From Terriglobales bacterium (GTDB lineage Bacteria > Acidobacteriota > Terriglobia > Terriglobales > Acidobacteriaceae): a stretch of 38,992 bases of DNA. Location: contig DATHMF010000029.1 in assembly GCA_035487355.1 (NCBI GenBank), positions 1-38,992 on the forward strand. The letters are read 5' to 3'. How positions within the stretch are numbered: the stretch's first letter is position 1; every line of letters begins with the position of its first letter. The notes under the pieces are model-generated. The model made no database searches, was not told the DNA's origin, and worked only from the letters and a program-made list of their open reading frames with translations. Positions 32,503-38,992 of this stretch are shown in pieces. Made by a program: the position numbers and the translations under genes.

Positions 32503-33753
32503 ATGAAACGCTGTGCACTGTTGGTTTGCCTGCTTGCGCTGTCCGCACTCGTTGTGGGCCAGGATTCCACGCCCGATACCCAGATGGGTAACTACCTTTT
32601 TCACATGCCGAACGGCTGGAAGCCCGTGGAGAAAGGGGAGGCTACCTACATCATGTCCCCTTCGCAGCGTCCGGGTACCGCTACGTTCATCTTGCTGCAA
32701 GCGGGTGATCTCGATTCCGATCTCCAGAAGTCGTTTAATGAGTTCTGGACGGGGTTTCACAGCGTCTATCGAATCATGCAGGGCGGCCAGATTGCCTCGA
32801 TGCACGCCAAGAACGGTTATGACGCCTTGTCCACAACCGCAGTCATGTCCGATCAAAGCGGAATCCGTTGGAATGTATTTGCCATGGGCGCCCAGTACGG
32901 GAAACGGATGCAGATCGTGATGTTTGTGAGTAACGAACAGGGGGCGAACTACGACGCCAACTACAAAGTCTTTCAGAGCTTTCTTGCCAGCTTAAGTTTT
33001 GGCGATGCCCTGCCGGGCCAGAAGCTCCCGCCCGCGACCGGCGATGCAGGCTCTACCGATTCGGCCGCCAAGCGGGACGAACCCCAAAACTTGCCTCCGG
33101 GAATGCTGGCCGGAATATATGTCTGTACGGCAGGCGGTGACGGCCAACCCAGCAACAAGCAGTTTCTTTTCTATCCCGATGGCTTGATGGTCTACGGCGT
33201 TCCCCAGGAAGGCATGATCGGCTTTGACTTTAATCACTATCGCAGCGAGAGCAATCCCGATAAGAACTGGGTGGGACGCTACAAGGTGAAGGGCGAGAAA
33301 ATCGAAATCGTCTGGCAGAATGAGTTTGGCGATCCCGCAAAGCCCGCAATCGTCAAGCGCAATGAAACCTCTGCGCACCCCGCCTGGGAAGTCGGCTGGG
33401 ACACTTTCATTCCCATGTGCCGTTGCACGGGAAAGAAGTTTTCCGGAAAATACATCTGGGGCCGGCCCGTCGCCGACCAGTATCTGCAGTTCTTTCCTGA
33501 TGGCACCTTCATTGACCACCGCGTCACCGACCAGTTGATCGTGCCCAGTGCTTTTTATGAACATCCGCGGATACAGCGAGGCACCTATTCCATCCAGAGC
33601 CAGACGTTGATTTTTACCTTTACCGATGGCCGGCGCGGTACGCGCACCTTTGTTGCCCCAAAAGTGCAGGAGAAAGATCAGATGTTTGACTGGATCGGCC
33701 TGGGCTGGCAACAGCTCTTCGAAGAGAACTATTTGGCCAAGATAAGCCGCTGA
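32503..33753 (+). CDS. Secreted protein of unknown function
   Basis: A 416-residue exported protein that I cannot assign to a named family. The signal peptide is MKRCALLVCLLALSALVVGQ. Residues about 25-165 (NYLFHMPNGWKPVEKGEATY, FQSFLASLSFGD) look like a PsbP/DUF-type beta-sheet domain often found in exported bacterial proteins. After a Pro/Ala linker near 175-190, residues 200-416 contain two similar strand-rich blocks, each with a FYPDG or FFPDG turn (FLFYPDGLMVYG and LQFFPDGTFIDH) and a closing YKVKGEKIEIVW or YSIQSQTLIFTF strand, suggesting an internal duplication. AGGAG sits 6 nt before ATG 32503. It is tail-to-tail with the 33782 gene. Confidence 0.75.
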   Translation: MKRCALLVCLLALSALVVGQDSTPDTQMGNYLFHMPNGWKPVEKGEATYIMSPSQRPGTATFILLQAGDLDSDLQKSFNEFWTGFHSVYRIMQGGQIASMHAKNGYDALSTTAVMSDQSGIRWNVFAMGAQYGKRMQIVMFVSNEQGANYDANYKVFQSFLASLSFGDALPGQKLPPATGDAGSTDSAAKRDEPQNLPPGMLAGIYVCTAGGDGQPSNKQFLFYPDGLMVYGVPQEGMIGFDFNHYRSESNPDKNWVGRYKVKGEKIEIVWQNEFGDPAKPAIVKRNETSAHPAWEVGWDTFIPMCRCTGKKFSGKYIWGRPVADQYLQFFPDGTFIDHRVTDQLIVPSAFYEHPRIQRGTYSIQSQTLIFTFTDGRRGTRTFVAPKVQEKDQMFDWIGLGWQQLFEENYLAKISR

Positions 33754-33781
33754 AAATTCCGCAAATAGGAAGAACTCTCTC

Positions 33782-34642
33782 TCAGTGAGCCAATGGTGGC
33801 CGCGGCCGGATACCAATAACATTTGGGACCGGCCATGGGGTTGAGTTGCCATCATCCTCTCGGAAAGAAGTTTCATAGCTTCCGAACATCTCAAATTCAA
33901 CTTTGCCTAAATGCAAATAAAGTTGGGCTTCCGGCCCGCCTTCCAGGTGCTGGGCGGCGACGAGCCCAATGCCCGCCGACAACAGCTCCTGGTTCAGATC
34001 ATGCATTGAGAATGGAGAGCGAGAAAAGATAAACAGAATTCTGCCTGCGTCATCTTCTCCCAAAGCGGCCTCGCTCCACTTCTTGTTCTGCTCGCTCCAT
34101 TGGTTCGAGTTGGGCCGTTTAATCAACCTCAAGTTTTGTACGGCCGAGGCATAGTCCTTGAGGATGGCAGGCAAAGTGGTTCCCGGAGCATCCAGATCAA
34201 AGATGCGGAAAGGTGCAGGGTTCTTGGGATCTCGCGGATCAAAAGCCGCAACCGATTGATAATCGTTCACTCGACTGTTGTTGACCTGTTCCTGGAAGCG
34301 GGCGTATCCGGTGTGGGTTTTGCCGTCGCGATCGAACATCCCGGCATTAATCGCAGCCACTAGGTTGTACTTCTCACACCACTCGCGAGCGGTGCGCCCT
34401 GCCGGCTCGCCACTTTGGCTGACGCCAATAAGTTCCAGATCCCAGAGGGCAGGATCTATCCGCAGCACAGCTATTCGTGAGTCCCCAATCGGGCTTGGCT
34501 TGCCCGCCTTCAGTAATCCGAACTCGACTCCTGGAGCCAGTTGTTGCCACTTTGGATTGGCATCAGCCTTCGATCTGTGGCCAGCCTCAGCAAAGCCGGA
34601 CAACAGCACGAGTAAAGCTACGGAGACGAGTGCGCGACGCAT
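33782..34642 (-). CDS. Secreted phosphodiester glycosidase-like protein
   Basis: A 286-residue exported protein. A signal peptide ([20 protein letters not shown]) precedes the domain found in human NAGPA and bacterial DUF2233 proteins, known as phosphodiester glycosidase. Matching segments are [40 protein letters not shown] and the closing [16 protein letters not shown], the family's L-D/E-GG-pA turn. The family cleaves sugar-phosphodiester bonds or acts on cell-surface polymers; the exact substrate is not clear here. The gene is convergent with 32503 and divergent from the CPBP-type gene. Confidence 0.8.
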   Translation of the reverse strand: MRRALVSVALLVLLSGFAEAGHRSKADANPKWQQLAPGVEFGLLKAGKPSPIGDSRIAVLRIDPALWDLELIGVSQSGEPAGRTAREWCEKYNLVAAINAGMFDRDGKTHTGYARFQEQVNNSRVNDYQSVAAFDPRDPKNPAPFRIFDLDAPGTTLPAILKDYASAVQNLRLIKRPNSNQWSEQNKKWSEAALGEDDAGRILFIFSRSPFSMHDLNQELLSAGIGLVAAQHLEGGPEAQLYLHLGKVEFEMFGSYETSFREDDGNSTPWPVPNVIGIRPRPPLAH

Positions 34643-34840
34643 CTTTGTCCGCCTACTTTGTCAAAGAGATCGTCTCCTGTCAATAATCCGAAAAGCTCAG
34701 CTTCGCGTCTGAGTGACGGCACACTCGGACACAACTGCTTATGGAAGAGTGGGCGACGATCCCAGAGTGACTGCGCGGTGGCTCGAAAATTCACAATGCT
34801 TACGCTCGCATACGGCTTCCGTATATATTGGTTTCGACCG

Positions 34841-35686
34841 ATGTCAGCGCAAATCCCGATTGCCGCCAAACGCGAGAACTTCATCCGACGCCATGCCGTT
34901 GTCATTTACTTTGCGCTCGCCTACGCAATTTCCTGGATGGGCGCGCTTTTCGTGGCTGCTCCAAAACTCCTGCGCGGTGAAGCCGTACCTAAACTTGATG
35001 GCCTGCTGATGTTCCCGGTCATGCTTCTTGGCCCAAGCGTTGCCGGAATCGCTATGACTTATATAGCGGATGGAAGAAGTGGTTTGAAGGACCTCTTTTC
35101 CCGAATGCGCAGGGTCCGGCTAGGGGCTCGGTGGTACATGGCGCTTTTAATTCCACCTGGCTTGATCCTCACCATTCTCTTCTGCCTAAAGACATTCGTT
35201 TCCCCGATCTTTGAGCCCAATAGTTTTCTGATAGGGATCTTGTTCGGTATTCCTGCCGGGTTTTTCGAGGAAATCGGCTGGATGGGCTACGCATTCCCGA
35301 AAATGAATTGCAAGCACAGTGCGCTGGCCTCGGCAATCATGCTCGGCCTGCTGTGGGGGACCTGGCACTTGCCTGTAGTTGACTTTTTGGGCACTGCTAC
35401 TCCTCACGGCCCATATTGGTTCCCCTACTTTCTAGCATTTGCTGGAGCCATGACCGCCATGAGAGTTGTGATTGTTTGGATTTATGCCAACACCAAGAGT
35501 GTGTTGTTGGCCCAGCTCATGCACATAAGTTCCACAGGATCCCTGGTCATTTTCAGTCCCGTTCGTGTAAACGCCGCCCAGGAAACCGCATGGTATTGTC
35601 TCTATGCATGTGTGTTGTGGATTGCTGTTGGGCTCCTCGCCCTGAAGTATGGAAAGAGTTTGACACTCTCCCCAGATGCAACCTAA
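34841..35686 (+). CDS. CPBP-family intramembrane protease-like protein with altered motif
   Basis: A 281-residue polytopic membrane protein of the CPBP/CAAX-protease (Abi) family. About eight hydrophobic helices are visible. Motif 1 is [15 protein letters not shown]: the glutamates E143 and E144 are present, but the usual arginine of EExxxR is Met148. Motif 2, [11 protein letters not shown] with H176, is intact. Known members cleave prenylated or membrane-bound proteins, or process bacteriocins. ATG 34841 gives a normal N terminus ([20 protein letters not shown]); the frame is open back to 34658 but the added 61 residues look non-coding. No Shine-Dalgarno is seen; TATATATT lies shortly upstream. 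Confidence 0.82.
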   Translation: MSAQIPIAAKRENFIRRHAVVIYFALAYAISWMGALFVAAPKLLRGEAVPKLDGLLMFPVMLLGPSVAGIAMTYIADGRSGLKDLFSRMRRVRLGARWYMALLIPPGLILTILFCLKTFVSPIFEPNSFLIGILFGIPAGFFEEIGWMGYAFPKMNCKHSALASAIMLGLLWGTWHLPVVDFLGTATPHGPYWFPYFLAFAGAMTAMRVVIVWIYANTKSVLLAQLMHISSTGSLVIFSPVRVNAAQETAWYCLYACVLWIAVGLLALKYGKSLTLSPDAT

Positions 35687-35720
35687 TATCGGGTGCACCG
35701 AACATCAAAGTTGGGTCTTT

Positions 35721-36812
35721 ATGACAGAAGCAGCAGTGAAGGAACAATTTGCCTGTCCGAGTTGCGGAGCAGGAATGCAATTCAGCCCGGAATCGGGCCA
35801 ACTGAAGTGCGCCCACTGCGGACAAACGCAGGCGATGATCGCCGGATCCACGGTTACAGCTCATGATTTCAACGGAACCGTGGCCGGCCATCAACTGCAA
35901 CCTATCACGGCGAATGCGCTTCAGGTGACTTGCACCGGATGTGGCAGTGTTGTGGCATTTGAACCGCCGGAAGTCGCCGGGGCATGCTCGTTCTGCGGGA
36001 CCGCGATAGTAGCCCAGCCAAAGGCAGCCGATCCGCTGATTGCGCCGGATGGGGTATTACCGGTGAAGCTGCCCAAGCAAGGCGCGCTCACCCGGCTACA
36101 GCAGTGGCTCAGCTCGCGGTGGTTCGCTCCGAGCGCGCTGAAGCGGCTGGCCCGGCCAGAGGGAATCAACGGGGTGTATCTTCCCTTCTGGACGTACTAC
36201 TGCCATACGGCGAGTACGTATACCGGTGCACGCGGCGAATACTATTACGAAACGGAAACCTACACGGAACAAGACAGCAGCGGTAATTCGGTGGAGCGCA
36301 CGCGCGAGGTGCGACATACGCGATGGTATCCGGCGTCGGGGAGTGTCTCGGAGGATTTCAATAATGTGCTGGTCCCTGCAACCAAGTCCGTACCCGAAGA
36401 GCGGCTGAACAAACTGCAGCCCTGGGACCTCAATGCGCTCTGTGGCTATGAGCCTGCTTACCTGGCCGGCTTTCGCGCCCAGCGCTACCAGATTGAACTG
36501 GTCGAGGGTTTTGAGCATGCCAAAATTGTGATGGCAAGAGAGATCGAGAGGTCGGTGCGGAGTGACATCGGTGGCGATGAACAGCAGGTCTCGAGCGTGA
36601 ATACGGTCTACTCGAACATCTTCTTTCTGCATCTCTTGCTGCCGGTGTGGATCGGCGCATACCAGTTCCAAGGCAAGGTCTACCACGTGGTGGTCAACGC
36701 ACGCACGGGCGAAGTGCAAGGCGAGCGGCCCTACAGCGCATGGAAGATCGGGGCCTTAGTGCTGGCGATTCTCGCGGTCGTGATCCTGATTATCGTGCTC
36801 AACAATCGTTAG
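35721..36812 (+). CDS. Zinc-ribbon membrane protein (YdjG-like)
   Basis: A 363-residue protein with two zinc ribbons near the N terminus (CPSCGAGM...CAHCG and CTGCGSVV...CSFCG), a long soluble middle with the motifs GVYLPFWTYYCHTASTYTG and RHTRWYPASGSV, and two hydrophobic segments near the C terminus (FFLHLLLPVWIGAYQF and the terminal ALVLAILAVVILIIVL). It resembles Bacillus YdjG, often annotated as a primosomal-N'-like zinc-ribbon protein. ATG 35721 is chosen over a start at 35676 that overlaps the CPBP gene. It is convergent with the SPFH gene with only 6 bp between stops, a close pairing that suggests a joint role in membrane stress. Function inferred from the family. Confidence 0.75.
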   Translation: MTEAAVKEQFACPSCGAGMQFSPESGQLKCAHCGQTQAMIAGSTVTAHDFNGTVAGHQLQPITANALQVTCTGCGSVVAFEPPEVAGACSFCGTAIVAQPKAADPLIAPDGVLPVKLPKQGALTRLQQWLSSRWFAPSALKRLARPEGINGVYLPFWTYYCHTASTYTGARGEYYYETETYTEQDSSGNSVERTREVRHTRWYPASGSVSEDFNNVLVPATKSVPEERLNKLQPWDLNALCGYEPAYLAGFRAQRYQIELVEGFEHAKIVMAREIERSVRSDIGGDEQQVSSVNTVYSNIFFLHLLLPVWIGAYQFQGKVYHVVVNARTGEVQGERPYSAWKIGALVLAILAVVILIIVLNNR

Positions 36813-36818
36813 ATACAG

Positions 36819-37811
36819 TTACTGTTGTGGCTTCCCGCAGCTTGGGCAGAACTTCCCTGCACTGGGCATTGGCTTTCCGCATTCCACGCAAAACTTGCTG
36901 CCGGCCGCGGCGGCTGGGCCCGCAGAGGCGGGCGCTGCTTCGCCGCCACTGGTTGCGGATTTCATGCTGTTCATCATTGTCTGCGCCATGCCCATGCCCA
37001 CGCCCAAACCGGCGCCCAGCCCGGCACCGCCGCCTTCGTTTGCGGCGGCAATCGGCATGGCTTGCGCCGCCTGGAATTGCGTGTAACGGTTCATGTCGCC
37101 AATCATGTTCATGCTGATTCTTTGGTCCAGTATCTTCTGCAGCTCGTCGGGCATTGAGAGGTTCTCAACCACGAACGTATCCAGCGCGAGACCAAGGTTC
37201 GCGAATCCCGGCTTGAGCAATTCCGTCGCCTGCTGCGCCAATTGCGATTGGTTGGCGGCCATATCCAGAAATGGCACGTTACTCTGGGCAAAAGTGTTGG
37301 AGAGAACGCCGACAATGGTATCGCGCAGTTGGCCTTCCAAATCGGTCACCATGTATTGGTCGCGCGTGCCGCTGATCTTCTGGTAGAAGACCTTGGGGTC
37401 GGCTACGTGATAGGAGTAGATGCCAAAAGCACGGAGACGCACCGCGCCAAACTCCTTGTCGCGGACCGTAATGGGATTGGGTGTACCCCAATGCTGGTCG
37501 GTCTGCATTCTCGTGGAGAAGTAATACACGTCTGACTTGAAGGGCGATTGGAAGGCTTTATCCCAGTTCATCAAATAGGTCAGGATGGGCAGCGTGTTGG
37601 TCGTGAGCTTGTAGAGGCCGGGAGTAAACTGGTCGGCAATCTTGCCTTCATTCACGAACAGCGCGAGCTGCGAGTCGCGCACGGTAAGCTGGCCCCCGTT
37701 CTGGATCTCGCGGTCCTGCATGGGATAGCGGTAGGCGAGGATTCCATCCGCCGGCTCCACCCAGTCAATGACGTCAATGAACTGCTTCCCGAGAAACGAT
37801 TTTAGGCTCAT
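36819..37811 (-). CDS. SPFH-domain protein with C-terminal zinc ribbon (YdjI-like)
   Basis: A 330-residue SPFH/virion-core-like protein. Residues 1-220 contain the SPFH-type beta-rich domain (VIDWVEPADGILAYRYPMQD, QLALFVNEGKIADQF, TVRDKEFGAVRLRAFGIYSY). A helical segment follows (ALDTFVVENLSMPDELQKIL, ISMNMIGDMNRYTQ), then a Gly/Ala/Met-rich linker and a zinc ribbon (FCVECGKPMPSAGKFCPSCG). It resembles Bacillus YdjI, which works with YdjG and the PspA homologue YdjF at the membrane. ATG 37811 has GGAGGG upstream. It faces the YdjG-like gene tail to tail; no pspA or ydjH is in the window. Confidence 0.85.
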   Translation of the reverse strand: MSLKSFLGKQFIDVIDWVEPADGILAYRYPMQDREIQNGGQLTVRDSQLALFVNEGKIADQFTPGLYKLTTNTLPILTYLMNWDKAFQSPFKSDVYYFSTRMQTDQHWGTPNPITVRDKEFGAVRLRAFGIYSYHVADPKVFYQKISGTRDQYMVTDLEGQLRDTIVGVLSNTFAQSNVPFLDMAANQSQLAQQATELLKPGFANLGLALDTFVVENLSMPDELQKILDQRISMNMIGDMNRYTQFQAAQAMPIAAANEGGGAGLGAGLGVGMGMAQTMMNSMKSATSGGEAAPASAGPAAAAGSKFCVECGKPMPSAGKFCPSCGKPQQ

Positions 37812-38050
37812 AAATTCCCTACCCTCCTGGCTTTTTATGCACGTGTGTACTTGACTGAATCGTATGGCGGCGCTTGCGTGGATGTCAATCGAAAGAAGGC
37901 AGCGCGAAAGGAATTGACTTCATGGCGTTTGACATTGCGATGGTCGTCAGAGGGCCCTTCGGTTGGTTGGCCGCAAGTTATAATGGGCCGCAGCAGGCAT
38001 TGAAACCAGCGCGAGGGAGATTTTCTGTGAGCCATTACGCGGAGAGTGCC

Positions 38051-38446
38051 ATGGATTCCAAGACCGCTATAGCCCCAATGCTCTCGGTTCGAAGCGGGGC
38101 GAAGGCGATTGAGTTCTATAAAGCGGCGTTCGGGGCCGGCGAGTTGTTTCGCCTGGACAACGAGAATGGCGAGGTAGTCGCTCGGCTGTCCGTAGGGGCC
38201 GCCGAATTCTGGGTCGCTGACGAGTCTCCCGAGCATCTGAATTTCAGTCCCGAGTCTCTGGGCGGCGGTTCTGTGCGGATGGTCATGATCGTGGAAGACC
38301 CGGATGCCGCTTTTGACCGGGCCGTCACAGCAGGAGCCACCGTGGTTTGGCCCGTCAGCAACCAGTATGGCTGGCGCTTAGGACGAATCGTTGATCCGTT
38401 CGGACACCATTGGGAAATCGGCAAGCCGTTGTCGGAAGGTTCTTGA
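38051..38446 (+). CDS. VOC-superfamily (PhnB-like) protein
   Basis: A 131-residue glyoxalase-fold protein. The two modules begin APMLSVRSGAKAIEFYKAAF and FDRAVTAGATVVWPVSNQY, and the end RIVDPFGHHWEIGKPL carries the typical His-x-W-E metal-site segment. Relatives include fosfomycin/bleomycin-resistance-like and PhnB proteins, but the substrate is open. ATG 38051 has GGAG 6 nt upstream; an in-frame ATG at 37922 is possible but adds 43 residues without family resemblance. It precedes the truncated TetR gene by 171 bp on the same strand. Confidence 0.82.
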   Translation: MDSKTAIAPMLSVRSGAKAIEFYKAAFGAGELFRLDNENGEVVARLSVGAAEFWVADESPEHLNFSPESLGGGSVRMVMIVEDPDAAFDRAVTAGATVVWPVSNQYGWRLGRIVDPFGHHWEIGKPLSEGS

Positions 38447-38582
38447 GCTCTCGATGCGAAGCTGTGAGTCGTTTTCTTACCCCCCGGCCCTGCGCAGTCC
38501 AGCGGCATGAGGTTGCCTACCCGCAGTCACGTACCGCCCAAATCGTCGCTGTGAGCACGGCTATGTTTTTCTAAATTTTCCC

Positions 38583-38611
38583 TTGACAACATACCGACTG
38601 GTCTGTATTTT
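38583..38611 (+). promoter_or_regulatory. Sigma-70 promoter with embedded palindromic operator
   Basis: TTGACA (38583-38588) and TATTTT (38606-38611) are separated by 17 bp. Inside the spacer is ACATACC-gact-GGTCTGT (38589-38606), an inverted repeat with one mismatch. The core ACCGACTGGTCT resembles the palindromes bound by NemR-type TetR regulators, so the regulator at 38618 probably represses itself. Confidence 0.65.
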
Positions 38612-38617
38612 GTCTGC

Positions 38618-38992
38618 GTGAAGACAATCGTGAGTACGACCAAAGCACCGGAAGCCACACGACGGAAGATCCTGGGAGCCGCATTTGCGGAGTTCTACAA
38701 GAACGGTTTCCAGGGTGGGAGCCTGAATCACATCGTAAAAGTGGCAGGGACCACCAAGGGTGCGCTGTTTCATCACTTCTCAGGCAAGCAGGAGCTGGGT
38801 TACGCAGTCGTTGACGAGATCATTGCGCCGATTCTTAAGGAGCGTTGGCTTGACCCGCTGGCGGATTCGTCGGACCCGATCGCGGACGTGAAACGTTCCT
38901 TCCGGCGATTCGTCAAAGAGGACATCAAGAGCGGCTCGTTCGTGCAGGGATGTCCATTAAACAACCTGGCGCAGGAGATGTCGCCGCTGGAT
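38618..38992 (+). CDS. TetR/AcrR-family regulator, 3' end outside the window
   Basis: The first 125 residues of a TetR-family repressor; the frame runs off the right edge. After a short N-terminal tail, residues 12-58 form the helix-turn-helix: TRRKILGAAFAEFYKNGFQG, then LNHIVKVAGTTKGALFHHFS with the usual recognition helix, then KQELGYAVVDEI. The segment FVQGCPLNNLAQEMSPLD, with a cysteine, resembles the NemR/YcdC group in which cysteines sense electrophiles. The GTG start at 38618 is chosen because the frame begins there, close behind the -10 box at 38606-38611, leaving a leader of only a few bases. The ligand is unknown. Confidence 0.85.
   Translation, partial: MKTIVSTTKAPEATRRKILGAAFAEFYKNGFQGGSLNHIVKVAGTTKGALFHHFSGKQELGYAVVDEIIAPILKERWLDPLADSSDPIADVKRSFRRFVKEDIKSGSFVQGCPLNNLAQEMSPLD

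Noticed and set aside
1..38992. CRISPR array, prophage or insertion sequence
   Set aside because: No regularly spaced repeats with unique spacers, no cas, integrase, transposase or phage structural genes were found.

Overview
The window looks like a chromosomal stretch from an acidobacterium, most likely of the Terriglobales/Koribacter type. The evidence is a moderately high GC content, a very large Oar-like TonB-dependent receptor with an N-terminal carboxypeptidase-regulatory-like domain, an HTH-TolB-TPR regulator, an RRM protein with a glycine tail, and intergenic DNA full of short dispersed palindromic repeats. The assignment rests on gene content and style, because there is no rRNA here. 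Both ends cut through TetR-family regulators.

Layout. 1-3.3 kb: TetR tail, GAF-domain protein, RdgB/HAM1 nucleotide house-cleaning enzyme, RRM RNA-binding protein, a repeat-rich gap and a Gfo/Idh/MocA oxidoreductase. 3.7-7.6 kb: CDP-alcohol phosphatidyltransferase, HTH-TolB-TPR protein, zinc-ribbon M50 protease and tRNA-Arg(ACG). 8.1-11.4 kb: a copper module with a Cys-less HMA-like small protein divergent from csoR and a CopA-type ATPase. 11.5-12.5 kb: a PhnB-like protein and a TlpA-like lipoprotein. 12.6-15.4 kb: a tight five-gene operon of two animal-like 6-pyruvoyl-tetrahydropterin synthases, GTP cyclohydrolase I, a short-chain dehydrogenase and a GNAT protein. This is the enzyme set expected for tetrahydrobiopterin-like pterin synthesis. 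15.4-23.4 kb: mostly housekeeping genes (rhomboid, truB, bifunctional nuclease, miaB, STAS protein, two methyltransferases, aroC).

23.4-25.4 kb is the most interesting region. It holds a compact minus-strand cassette of a 77-residue peptide with a Gly-Gly-Cys-Asn-Cys-Gly core, a DUF692/MNIO multinuclear iron oxidase and a small partner protein. This is the layout of a RiPP pathway, and I do not recognise the peptide class. It is divergent from a secreted SnoaL-like protein, and the shared promoter region has paired sites.

26.2-38.9 kb: an epimerase-like/acyltransferase fusion, the Oar-like receptor, a repeat-rich 0.8 kb gap, a secreted protein of unknown function preceded by three 18-bp tandem repeats, a phosphodiester glycosidase, a CPBP-type membrane protein with a changed motif, a convergent zinc-ribbon/SPFH pair resembling Bacillus YdjG/YdjI, a VOC protein, and a 3'-truncated TetR gene with a palindromic operator inside its promoter.

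Functions are assigned from motifs and remembered family features only; no database search was run.
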